Source: a virus. Taken from it: a stretch of 23,326 bases of DNA. Below the pieces are notes generated by a model. The model made no database searches and had not been told where the DNA came from. It saw only the letters and a program-made list of their open reading frames with translations. The stretch is taken from positions 1 to 23,326 of the IMG/VR virus record IMGVR_UViG_3300006920_000258; one strand, written 5' to 3'. Below, one piece after another: positions 1 to 6,294 of the stretch. A program made the position numbers and the translations under genes. The stretch's first letter is position 1. Every line of letters starts with the position of its first letter.

Positions 1-410
1 AAGTAGAATTCTATAATCATAGTTGCCCATGAGAAAACCTCTTCTAGCTTCAATACTGCACCTGCTTGTACAGTTACATATTCAATTGTATCTCTTGTAA
101 GTTGGAAACCCAAAACGGATATTCCTTCAGTTAAGTGAGGCACAACTGTTTCAATGTTCATTAGTGGTGGTGCAACTTGAGTAAATATTATCAATGCTAA
201 TATTACAAAAATTATTACTCTACGATTGAGAGCCGCCATTGGACTCTCTTTGTCTGCTCTGTCTCTTGCCTGATTAATAGAGTCATTACGAGCTTGTAAA
301 CCTTGCATCATAAGTTTCTGTTGCTCTTGTGCGGCATGTTGTTTAAGAGCAAACAATTTAGCGACAAAGCCAAGTGCTATTGGTGCTATGTTTGTAAGGA
401 AACCTATCAT
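1..410 (-). CDS. Holin-like membrane protein, partial (runs off left end)
   Basis: This reading frame is open to the window edge and gives 136 residues. The ATG at 408-410 overlaps the stop of the preceding gene as ATGA, so translation is probably coupled. The N-terminus is amphipathic or hydrophobic (FLTNIAPIALGFVAKLFAL, residues 4-22), followed by a charged Gln/Arg/Lys helix (23-64). A clear membrane segment lies at about 65-82 (VIIFVILALIIFTQVAPP). The visible end (EVFSWATMIIEFY) looks like the start of a further hydrophobic stretch. The layout, charged linker then hydrophobic segments and an aromatic tail, recalls the three-helix GTA-type holins and a membrane protein I associate with marine phages. 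The position at the end of the late operon fits a lysis role. The holin role is inference, and the missing C-terminus prevents a topology call. Confidence 0.7.
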   Translation of the reverse strand, partial: MIGFLTNIAPIALGFVAKLFALKQHAAQEQQKLMMQGLQARNDSINQARDRADKESPMAALNRRVIIFVILALIIFTQVAPPLMNIETVVPHLTEGISVLGFQLTRDTIEYVTVQAGAVLKLEEVFSWATMIIEFY

Positions 411-595
411 AAAAGTTTCATAATTATTTCGCCGATTCCAATATCAGCCGCTACCATAACTGCAAAGCCTATCAATAATCCTTTACCCATAGACATAAAC
501 TTTAGATTCATGTTCTTTATTTCTCTCACGTCTTTATAAAGGTCGGCAATCTGCTTCTCGTGTCTATCGAGCTGTGCTTGTTGTTTAGCTGTCAT
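407..595 (-). CDS. Small coiled-coil plus single-TM protein, holin/XhlA-like
   Basis: This 62-aa protein has a charged N-terminal helix with heptad character (residues 5-30, RHEKQIADLYKDVREIKN) and one hydrophobic segment near the C-terminus (about 38-56, GKGLLIGFAVMVAADIGIG). That order resembles the XhlA/hemolysin-type accessory holins, which sit in the inner membrane beside a holin. It lies between a 15-residue micro-ORF, whose TGA overlaps this ATG, and the membrane protein at 1-410, with which it shares an ATGA junction. A GAGG ribosome-binding site lies 5 nt before the start, inside the micro-ORF. The family assignment rests on layout and context, because no diagnostic motif is visible. 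It could instead be an anchor for the neighbouring coiled-coil proteins. Confidence 0.7.
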   Translation of the reverse strand: MTAKQQAQLDRHEKQIADLYKDVREIKNMNLKFMSMGKGLLIGFAVMVAADIGIGEIIMKLL

Positions 596-642
596 CAGTA
601 CCTCTTTACTGGTGGCTTTTTGTTTCCTCGTTTTTTTGGCAT
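595..642 (-). CDS. 15-residue basic micro-ORF (MPKKRGNKKPPVKRY)
   Basis: The 63-base gap between two membrane-protein genes holds an ATG-started frame encoding MPKKRGNKKPPVKRY, with seven Lys/Arg in 15 residues. An AGGAG at 648-652 lies 5 nt before the ATG, as good a site as those of the confirmed genes. Its TGA overlaps the ATG of the downstream 62-aa gene by one base (TGATG), the junction type used throughout this operon. The alternative is a leader whose translation feeds ribosomes to the next gene. I know of no function for such a peptide. Confidence 0.5.
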   Translation of the reverse strand: MPKKRGNKKPPVKRY

Positions 643-647
643 AGTAT

Positions 648-652
648 CTCCT
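648..652 (-). promoter_or_regulatory. Shine-Dalgarno AGGAG of the micro-ORF
   Basis: AGGAG stands 5 nt before the micro-ORF ATG. It is about 53 nt from the next annotated start at 595, so it cannot serve that gene directly. This is the main evidence that the micro-ORF is translated. Confidence 0.55.
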
Positions 653-658
653 ATGTTA

Positions 659-1129
659 TCAGTTACTAAGTGGGTTGTCTAATGACTGCTGTATACGCTT
701 CATTAGTTTTTCTTCCATATCGTCCATCTGTATATCAAATTTATCAAGCTTGTTATCCATTGTTGTAATCCGTACATCAACAGATTGTAATTTAGTGTCT
801 AACCTATTTTCTAGATTATATTGTGCTGTGCGTAATCTAGCAAGGTCTTCTTTTAGTTCTACCTTTATTTCTTTAGCTACTGTTTCAACTCTTAGTACAT
901 CTGCTGATGTCTTAGCCATTTGTCCTGCAATAGCATCTAAGTCCAAATTTGCGATTCCTTCTACTTTTTGGTACATTAAGAATGCTCCATAAAGTGAACC
1001 AATAATCGTTGAAAGAAGAGCAAATGCACCTACTAGCTGTGTATATGTAAACCTTAGACTTCCTATCTTTAGTCTTTTATCGACCAAGCCTTCAATTTCT
1101 GCTACCTTGTCACCTAAATCAGTTGTCAA
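659..1129 (-). CDS. Inner-membrane coiled-coil protein, TTG start
   Basis: The 156-aa product has an N-terminal cytoplasm-like stretch, one membrane segment (about residues 29-52, TYTQLVGAFALLSTIIGSLY) and a long charged coiled coil to the C-terminus (about 70-150, with repeated hydrophobic a/d positions such as ENRLDTKLQSVDVRITTMDN). The start is TTG: no in-frame ATG precedes the membrane segment, and AGGAG at 1136-1140 lies 6 nt upstream. It overlaps the end of the exported coiled-coil protein at 1119-1550. Single-pass proteins with a long helix occur among spanin or holin accessories and as envelope-spanning scaffolds. Which applies here cannot be read from the sequence. Confidence 0.72.
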   Translation of the reverse strand: MTTDLGDKVAEIEGLVDKRLKIGSLRFTYTQLVGAFALLSTIIGSLYGAFLMYQKVEGIANLDLDAIAGQMAKTSADVLRVETVAKEIKVELKEDLARLRTAQYNLENRLDTKLQSVDVRITTMDNKLDKFDIQMDDMEEKLMKRIQQSLDNPLSN

Positions 1130-1550
1130 ATCCTTCTCCTAATTGCATAGATTTTAACAGTTCTATTTCTTGGCGCAACTTTTCGACCTCAAGCCTACGT
1201 CTCTGAAGCTCAAGCTGATACAAAGTGTTGCAATTTATACGCTCATTAGGTGCATCAAGAGGTATAACAATTCTTGCGTAAACACCTATTTGTTTTGCTT
1301 CAGGGTTGTTTGGGTCTTCTTTGCCAATGATTGGTGTCACAGCGTTGTTCACAATGCCTGTCATTCCGACATCAAATACTGTTGAACCGCCAATGCTATT
1401 GCTACAGTCTAAGTCACCTGCTTTAATACTGTCTGTACCAAAAGATGAACCACCACTTGGCAATTGTAGGTTTAAGGATGTGCTACTGTTAGCTATAACT
1501 TGTGTACTAAACATAAACAACAGCAAACATTTTATTTGAATTTTGAACAT
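1119..1550 (-). CDS. Exported protein with C-terminal coiled coil
   Basis: The product is 143 aa. A Sec-type signal peptide (Lys-containing start, LLLFMF core) likely ends at QVIA-NSS near residue 20. The mature part starts with a Ser/Gly-rich stretch (residues 21-40), has two cysteines (C49, C107), a conserved-looking block IGVYARIVIPLDAPNERINC at 88-107, and a helical coiled coil at 108-136 rich in Leu, Glu and Arg (LELQRRRLEVEKLRQEIELL). I associate the GVYARI...INC block with exported proteins of marine phages, but no function is known to me. The start overlaps the preceding gene by 19 nt. The coiled coil directly precedes the gene for a membrane-anchored coiled coil, so pairing across the periplasm is plausible but unproven. 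Confidence 0.72.
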   Translation of the reverse strand: MFKIQIKCLLLFMFSTQVIANSSTSLNLQLPSGGSSFGTDSIKAGDLDCSNSIGGSTVFDVGMTGIVNNAVTPIIGKEDPNNPEAKQIGVYARIVIPLDAPNERINCNTLYQLELQRRRLEVEKLRQEIELLKSMQLGEGFDN

Positions 1551-1906
1551 ATCCTAGTAGCTAACAAAGTTTGACTCTCATCGTTACTCCTTAATTTAGA
1601 TAAAGAACAGACATATCTAGCTTCTGTTATGTTACTTTCCCTAATGTATATATCAATTTTAACTTCTTGCAAGTATTCGACAGGGAGAATCTTATAAGCT
1701 GTAACAAAGGGTATTGGTTGCCAATCCCCATCGAATACTCCTATTTCATAATACTCTATATCAGGTCTAGAATTCCACAACCTGATTTGTGTTTTTTTTA
1801 CTTCACTTATACCACTCGCTTTCCAAGTAGGATAAGTAGGTGTTTGCTCATGACTATGTACTGCGTAATTAAACAGTAACAAACATAATGCTATTGAGCT
1901 ACGCAT
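1532..1906 (-). CDS. Exported single Ig-like domain, PapD-chaperone-like
   Basis: The product is 124 aa. A signal peptide (MRSSIALCLLLFNYAVHS) is followed by one domain of about 105 residues. The strand pattern resembles the N-terminal domain of periplasmic pilus chaperones: a basic strand with 'KKTQIRLWNSRPDIEYYEIG', then GDWQPIPFV, then a hydrophobic/Pro strand (KILPVEYLQEVKIDIYI), and a final ARYVCSLSK strand. Two cysteines in the mature part (in RYVCS and TRICSK) could form a disulfide. Classical chaperones have two such domains and about 220-240 residues, so this would be a half-size version. It overlaps the pilin-like gene upstream by 16 nt, which fits a chaperone/subunit pair. The resemblance is by eye and the homology is uncertain. 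Confidence 0.65.
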   Translation of the reverse strand: MRSSIALCLLLFNYAVHSHEQTPTYPTWKASGISEVKKTQIRLWNSRPDIEYYEIGVFDGDWQPIPFVTAYKILPVEYLQEVKIDIYIRESNITEARYVCSLSKLRSNDESQTLLATRICSKFK

Positions 1907-2382
1907 TCAGCTAATACAACTGCTTTATATGCACCACCCGGAAACGCTCTGTTACCACCATATACAGCTACTGACGTTGATTGTAGCCAAACACTACCCT
2001 CCACGCTAAGTGGGTAAGAACGCATTGCACCTGTGGTTGTACTAGCAGACTGGTAACCTGACATCCCATCTGCTCCTGTAGCTTTTACAGACACAGCACC
2101 AGTCCACGTTACATTGTCAGACAATGATGGACTTGAGCTAAAGCTAGTTGGGTATGTTACTTGTGCGTAATAAGCATCAGCAAGTGTAGTATCAAAGCGA
2201 ATTACAGGTACTTGACCATTACTAGCAGGGTCTGTTGTTAGCGTATAAGCATTTGGGTTGCCATATTTACCATCTGTTGTTGTAGATACTGTACATCTGC
2301 TTTCCACAGTTCCATCAATATCTGCGGCTATAATTGGTGTTGCACTAAGTATGAAGCTAAGTGCGATTAATAGTTTTCTCAT
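1891..2382 (-). CDS. Exported pilin-like beta-sandwich protein
   Basis: The 163-aa product has a textbook signal peptide (MRKLLIALSFILSATPIIA, cleaved near residue 19-20). The mature part is almost entirely Thr/Ser/Gly/Val-rich beta sequence. One Cys lies near the start (C30, TVESRCTVSTTTDG) and one near the end (C160, YKAVVLAECVAQ), the latter after a GG-A-Y strand. A near-terminal Cys pair, small size and a C-terminal 'G-x-Y-x-x-x-V' strand are typical of fimbrial or spore-coat-U-type subunits, but no family signature is exact. The gene starts in an ATGA overlap with the gene at 2379-3242 and overlaps the chaperone-like gene downstream. An exported surface or periplasmic fibre subunit is one reading; a secreted lectin-like domain is another. 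Confidence 0.65.
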   Translation of the reverse strand: MRKLLIALSFILSATPIIAADIDGTVESRCTVSTTTDGKYGNPNAYTLTTDPASNGQVPVIRFDTTLADAYYAQVTYPTSFSSSPSLSDNVTWTGAVSVKATGADGMSGYQSASTTTGAMRSYPLSVEGSVWLQSTSVAVYGGNRAFPGGAYKAVVLAECVAQ

Positions 2383-3242
2383 TTGTATTGCTCCTCTATC
2401 ATCTCGTTCATTCTCGCATCCTGCGATAAGCTCCTTAATGCTCTCCTATTATCCACTATCGTACCACCTTGTAAAGCTACAGTATCAGGGTAGTAGTTGT
2501 CAGGTATCGTAGACACATAGTAGTTTGTTAAATTAGTTACATTGTTTAATTGTTGTAATATGACTGACTGTGTTATTTCATTAGCTATAGTCAACGCATT
2601 TTCAACATCAGCTAACATAAATTCTAAAGATTCTTCATCCTTTTCTTCCTCTTCTTCTTTTTCAGCTTGTTCATCATCTAACAATTTTCTGTCTGTTTCA
2701 GCTTGTGCAATAGCTACTGACTCATCTTGCAAAGCATCATAATCAGGTATGTCAGGCAAAGGTGGTGGCTCAGGTTTTTTATACCCCGGACAGTTAGGGT
2801 CACTTTGTGGGTCAAAACAAGGGTCAAATCTGTAGATGTATCTTACATCAGCATTTTCTATACTACCTGTACCTTCTTCTTTAAGTCTACCATTACCAAA
2901 AAGTGCTAGAGGTGTATAAGGCAAAGCAATAGTTCTTCTTACTTCAATACCACCTTCGCGCTGTGACCAGTTCTGTACATCCTGAAACACATAACCACCA
3001 CCTACTTTATCGTTTTCAAGTGTAACAACGTAATCATCTTCTTTGTTTTTTATTGGAGTGTACTTGTAAGTAACACCTGATACATCCATGCCACCAATAC
3101 CATCAGCACCAAGATAAGTAGGAGTCATTGTCCATTCTAAGCCACTTATAGCTACGTTAGGTGTGTAGCCAAATGTGTATGCATTTACGCTAGAAGAACA
3201 AAAAAGCAGAAGCGATAGCACCCATAATCTTGATTGCATCAT
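2379..3242 (-). CDS. Exported two-part protein (beta domain, acidic helical tail)
   Basis: I place the start at the ATG at 3240-3242 (287 aa) and not at the longer frame beginning at 3332. AGGAG lies 7 nt before it, and the product then begins with a signal peptide (SRLWVLSLLLFCSSSVNA) cleaved near residue 21. An N-terminal beta-rich domain (about 22-140) ends in DPCFDPQSDPNCPGY, with C142 and C151 probably paired. Next come a Pro-rich linker (157-166), an acidic stretch of Glu/Asp at 189-206, and a helical, Asn/Gln-rich C-terminus. The DPC..DPQSDP.C element reminds me of exported proteins in other marine phages, with no known function. It still overlaps the upstream gene by 53 nt, the longest coding overlap in the operon. 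Confidence 0.72.
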   Translation of the reverse strand: MMQSRLWVLSLLLFCSSSVNAYTFGYTPNVAISGLEWTMTPTYLGADGIGGMDVSGVTYKYTPIKNKEDDYVVTLENDKVGGGYVFQDVQNWSQREGGIEVRRTIALPYTPLALFGNGRLKEEGTGSIENADVRYIYRFDPCFDPQSDPNCPGYKKPEPPPLPDIPDYDALQDESVAIAQAETDRKLLDDEQAEKEEEEEKDEESLEFMLADVENALTIANEITQSVILQQLNNVTNLTNYYVSTIPDNYYPDTVALQGGTIVDNRRALRSLSQDARMNEMIEEQYK

Positions 3243-3771
3243 CTCTTTTCTCCTGTGCAGATTTTTCATGTTCACGAGTTGGTACTGGTATGTCTTCTGT
3301 ATGTACTTCCCATGCCGCAGTTGCCTCAGCACCTATTTTGCCCATATAGGGGCAGGGAGTTCCTGCCATAGCCATCGCTCTGTGGATTTCCCCAGAGGGG
3401 TCAGCACATAGCAATGAGACTGCCGCAACCTTCATACCAAAATCATACAATGTTTTAGCGTTTTTAAGTCTCAGGCAATTTTTTTCAGTATAAGTAGCAC
3501 CAAGGCTTAATGAAAATATCTGTGTACCCATTGCACCACTAGATGAAATTGTACAAAGGTCTGAGTTATTACCACCTACGTTTGGAGATATGGCACTTGG
3601 TGGAGGTGATTTAACTGTAGTAGTGTTATCTGATGATGTAGTCACAGTAGACGTTGTATTCTGCGTTATTGAGCTTTTATCTTCAGCATAAACAGATACA
3701 GGAATAACTAGAATAATCCAAAACGCGGCTACTATGCCAAATGCTATTGTGTTGTTAATACGTCTGTTCAT
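3190..3771 (-). CDS. Exported four-cysteine protein
   Basis: The product is 193 aa. The N-terminus has three Arg/Asn residues and a long hydrophobic core (IAFGIVAAFWIILVIPVSVYA), cleaved near residue 29 or kept as an anchor. A Thr/Ser/Pro linker follows (31-65). The core domain has four cysteines (C73, C99, C122, C140) that could make two disulfides. Its conserved-looking blocks are NCLRLKNAKTLYDFGMKVAA (98-117) and AMAGTPCPYMGKIG. The C-terminus ends in a second hydrophobic run (MGAIASAFLFF) after a charged helix. I associate the LYxxGMKVAA and AGTPCP motifs with marine phages but know no function. It is coupled by ATGA to the AT-rich gene upstream and opens the run of five exported products. 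Confidence 0.7.
   Translation of the reverse strand: MNRRINNTIAFGIVAAFWIILVIPVSVYAEDKSSITQNTTSTVTTSSDNTTTVKSPPPSAISPNVGGNNSDLCTISSSGAMGTQIFSLSLGATYTEKNCLRLKNAKTLYDFGMKVAAVSLLCADPSGEIHRAMAMAGTPCPYMGKIGAEATAAWEVHTEDIPVPTREHEKSAQEKRDDAIKIMGAIASAFLFF
3250..3254 (-). promoter_or_regulatory. Shine-Dalgarno AGGAG that decides the start at 3242
   Basis: AGGAG with 7-nt spacing to a double ATG (3237-3242) lies inside the 3' end of the gene at 3190-3771. It supports the shorter form of the downstream protein, which begins directly with its signal peptide. Confidence 0.7.
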
Positions 3772-4460
3772 ACTAAATTTTCTTTGATTAATTTAATAGT
3801 TCTTTCTTTTACTTTGATTGCCTGTTGTTTTTTATAAAACCAATCTAATGGTTTAAAATTTCTTGTTCTGTAATCTGATATTCTTTGTCCTGTCATTGCA
3901 TTTTCGATTTTTTCGCTGTTATAAAACCTTTTAAACTTTATTTTTTTATTAGTGTTGAATTTAACATAAGCATAAATATCACCTTCTTTGATTTCAACTC
4001 TATTTTCTCTAGCATGAAAAGCACAATCAAGAGGTCTAACGTATTTGCCAATATTCATTTTCCCAGTAACTAAAATTGCTGAATTATTAAAACTGTTATT
4101 TTCCATCATTGATGGTAAGTATTCCATCTCTAAGTCTTTTGTATCTGCAATAAATACATATGACATATGAAAAGAAGCTAATTTTGATTTTAAATCTCTT
4201 AACTGTAAAAATTCTTCATAAAATTTTTGGTCATGCATATCTGATGATACATCATTTTTTTGAAACTTAATTCTGTAATCAAACAATGACTTTAAACAAA
4301 ACGTGTTTTTATATTGTTCATGAAATGATGGGCAATGCATGTATTGATAATTTGTAGCTTCTTTTCCCTTAAAATAATTTTTTATCATTGGCACAGGTTC
4401 TTCAGCTCTTATTTGATATTTAGTATCATATGACCAATAAACAGTAACTTCATTAAGCAT
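3768..4460 (-). CDS. Protein of unknown function in AT-rich accessory cassette
   Basis: This 230-aa soluble protein is rich in Lys, Asn, Tyr and Phe, with no signal peptide or membrane segment. An N-terminal block holds CPSF (43-46) and KNTF (51-54), followed by FDYRIKF. I vaguely associate that pattern with uncharacterised proteins of marine T4-like phages; the function is unknown. A basic C-terminus (WFYKKQQAIKVKERTIKLIK) suggests a helix that could bind nucleic acid or a partner. It overlaps the 2OG-oxygenase gene by 8 nt and shares that cassette's low GC (about 27% in one sampled 60-base line). It may act with the oxygenase, but this is inferred only from linkage. Confidence 0.65.
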   Translation of the reverse strand: MLNEVTVYWSYDTKYQIRAEEPVPMIKNYFKGKEATNYQYMHCPSFHEQYKNTFCLKSLFDYRIKFQKNDVSSDMHDQKFYEEFLQLRDLKSKLASFHMSYVFIADTKDLEMEYLPSMMENNSFNNSAILVTGKMNIGKYVRPLDCAFHARENRVEIKEGDIYAYVKFNTNKKIKFKRFYNSEKIENAMTGQRISDYRTRNFKPLDWFYKKQQAIKVKERTIKLIKENLV

Positions 4461-5091
4461 TTTTTTTCTCCAAAATAATGTTTCCTGCTACAGATATTCT
4501 TTCAACGTCTGAGAAAAAAGGTGTGACTGAATGTTGCATCCAAGATGGAAAAATAAAAACTTCACCTTCATGTGGCATTTCTTCTACTGTATTTATTGCA
4601 AAAGGAAGTGCTTCACCATGATGAAATTGAATTGTTCCTGTGCCTTCACTTTTAAATCTTTCTTTTGTTTTTTTGTTTTCTTCAATCAATTCTTGTGGTA
4701 TTTTTAAATATATAACAAAAGATAAATCGCCGCTATGCATGTGTCTAGGATTAAATTCTTTTGACTTTTGGTAATTAATCCAAAGCTCACAATTTTTAAC
4801 TTTAAATGGTGTTACAATATTTGTCGCTGTATTTTGCCAACTTTGTAAAAATTCATGTTCGTAATGTTTCAAAGGTTTTGCGAACATAGGTATAAACCAT
4901 TTCATAACATCTTTGTAGACATATTCATGTTTTATTGCACCAACTAAATTATGATTGTAATTGTTTGATTTTTTTTTAATTAACTTACCTTTATCTAATA
5001 ATGTTTTTTTTAGTAAGTTAGACACACTCGTTTTAATTAATAAACCGCCCCAATATGGAAATCTATAATTATTTTCATTTATAATTTCCAT
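4453..5091 (-). CDS. Putative 2OG-Fe(II) oxygenase
   Basis: The 212-aa length suits the small oxygenases of the PF13759-like phage group, which use 2-oxoglutarate, O2 and Fe(II) to hydroxylate a substrate. The core pattern is visible. NPRHMHSGDLSFVIYLKIP (114-132) supplies the first His and the acidic iron ligand (H119 or H117 with D122). GEVFIFPSWMQHSVTPF (176-192) supplies the second His (H187). R198 in ERISVAGNI would bind 2-oxoglutarate. The first 80 residues are Lys/Asn-rich with no known domain. The start is the TAATG junction with the sulfotransferase gene, so the two are probably co-translated. The substrate is unknown; phage members of this fold have been proposed to act on proteins, nucleic acids or small molecules. 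Confidence 0.8.
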   Translation of the reverse strand: MEIINENNYRFPYWGGLLIKTSVSNLLKKTLLDKGKLIKKKSNNYNHNLVGAIKHEYVYKDVMKWFIPMFAKPLKHYEHEFLQSWQNTATNIVTPFKVKNCELWINYQKSKEFNPRHMHSGDLSFVIYLKIPQELIEENKKTKERFKSEGTGTIQFHHGEALPFAINTVEEMPHEGEVFIFPSWMQHSVTPFFSDVERISVAGNIILEKKNA

Positions 5092-5858
5092 TACTTAGTA
5101 TTTAGCAAATTCATTAAATCAGCATCCCATTCTGTAGATTTTGCAATTAACTTATCACTTAAATAATCATCTACATTTATTTGTTTATTTTTAATTTTGT
5201 CTGTACGAATAGTGTGATGGTCTGAAAAAAGAACACTATCATCGTATACAATACCATTCGCACTAAACTGTTCAAACTCCTTTGTTTTAATTGGTTTGTA
5301 TTCTTCTCCTATGTAATTAAATACTTTCTTAATAGTTTCAACTGGCTTAGATACTAATTCATCATAAGTTAAAAACAAATATTCATCCTCGCTTTGCAAA
5401 ACATTAACAATAGAAGTAGCGGTCATATTCATAAAACCTTGTGTATCCATAAGATGATTAATCATCACATCTTCGTTTTCGTATGCTTCAGCTTTCATAA
5501 AAGAAGCAAAGCATTCTGCTAGTGGTCTGTAAAGTATTATGAATTTTGGATTAGGTGATATGTAATCCTTAAGCATTTTATAATTAATAGGAGTTCCCCA
5601 ACTACTCCTATCTATTATTGTTTTTGCTTTGTAGTCTTTGTAATAACTATGTAAGACACTTTTTTGTACATTATTAAGTGCGTTTTCATCAGGAAAGTTC
5701 CTAAACCCATCGCTTTGTTTTGTACATTCGTTTTGCCATAGTAAATCTAATATAATAGAATTACCTGTGCAACAGACTTTTTTGTTTTGATTTATTAAAC
5801 TACCAAAAAGCGTATTACCTGCTCTTGGCAAACTAACTAAAAAATAAAAATTTTTCAT
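5091..5858 (-). CDS. Sulfotransferase (PAPS-dependent family)
   Basis: The 255-aa product matches the sulfotransferase fold. A 5'-phosphosulfate loop sits at the N-terminus (FLVSLPRAGNTLFGSLINQN, residues 6-25; PRxGxT at 11-16). The 3'-phosphate-binding region is KFIILYRPLAECFASF (105-120), with R111 and S119. The late helix LTYDELVSKPVETIKKVFNY (163-182) is the usual YEDLV-like element. Such enzymes transfer sulfate from PAPS to a hydroxyl or amino group of glycans, lipids or proteins. It opens an AT-rich three-gene cassette and has a very strong ribosome-binding site. It sits directly after the tail-fibre genes, which fits modification of a surface polymer, but the acceptor cannot be read from the sequence. 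No export signal is seen, so it should act in the cytoplasm. Confidence 0.87.
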   Translation of the reverse strand: MKNFYFLVSLPRAGNTLFGSLINQNKKVCCTGNSIILDLLWQNECTKQSDGFRNFPDENALNNVQKSVLHSYYKDYKAKTIIDRSSWGTPINYKMLKDYISPNPKFIILYRPLAECFASFMKAEAYENEDVMINHLMDTQGFMNMTATSIVNVLQSEDEYLFLTYDELVSKPVETIKKVFNYIGEEYKPIKTKEFEQFSANGIVYDDSVLFSDHHTIRTDKIKNKQINVDDYLSDKLIAKSTEWDADLMNLLNTK

Positions 5859-5862
5859 TCTA

Positions 5863-5870
5863 CCTCCTTT
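5863..5870 (-). promoter_or_regulatory. Strong Shine-Dalgarno AAAGGAGG of the sulfotransferase
   Basis: An AAAGGAGG core lies 4 nt before the ATG at 5858, in a 29-base gap. It is among the longest anti-16S matches in the window and marks independent, strong initiation of the accessory cassette. Confidence 0.75.
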
Positions 5871-5887
5871 TAGAATTACTTATTATC

Positions 5888-6283
5888 TTACTCTAATACT
5901 TTCCATCCTACTGTATTATCTGCTTGATATGCTTCTTCATCCCAATAGTATGCAACTGCACCACCATTGTCAACCGCATCAGCAGGTTTGTTTATAGGTG
6001 CTACCCAAATATCATTACTGTCTAATGACCATGATGCCCAAGGTTTAGGTGCTATAAATTTATTTTTACTCGCATCGTATGTACCACCCGGTATAGCCAT
6101 CTGTTGTCTAAAAGTACCATTGTAAGATGTTTGTACATATGTACCTGCACCTAATAGGTTTGTACAAAATGTTACACCAACTGCTTCTGATTCATCGCCA
6201 TTGCCATCTTGACAATCTTCATCAGCAATTACTATTACATTTGTTACAACATTGTTATCATCCAAAATTGCAAAATGTGCCAT
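5888..6283 (-). CDS. Tail-fibre accessory-type protein
   Basis: The 131-aa product begins MAHFAILDDNNVVTNVIVI and has GTYVQTSYNGTFRQQ (47-61), GGTYDASKNKFIAPKPW (66-82) and SWSLDSNDIWVAPI. This short family, with 'MAHFA.ldenNvV..VivV..e' and 'TYD...n.Fi.pkP..SW.Ld', is common next to tail fibres in marine cyanophages and related phages. It is presumed to cap or decorate fibres; its biochemical role is not established. It follows the glycine-rich adhesin after 11 nt with a GAGG-type ribosome site. An acidic insert (DEDCQDGNGDESE) near residue 22 could bind metal, which is speculative. Confidence 0.75.
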   Translation of the reverse strand: MAHFAILDDNNVVTNVIVIADEDCQDGNGDESEAVGVTFCTNLLGAGTYVQTSYNGTFRQQMAIPGGTYDASKNKFIAPKPWASWSLDSNDIWVAPINKPADAVDNGGAVAYYWDEEAYQADNTVGWKVLE

Positions 6284-6294
6284 AATATAATCCT

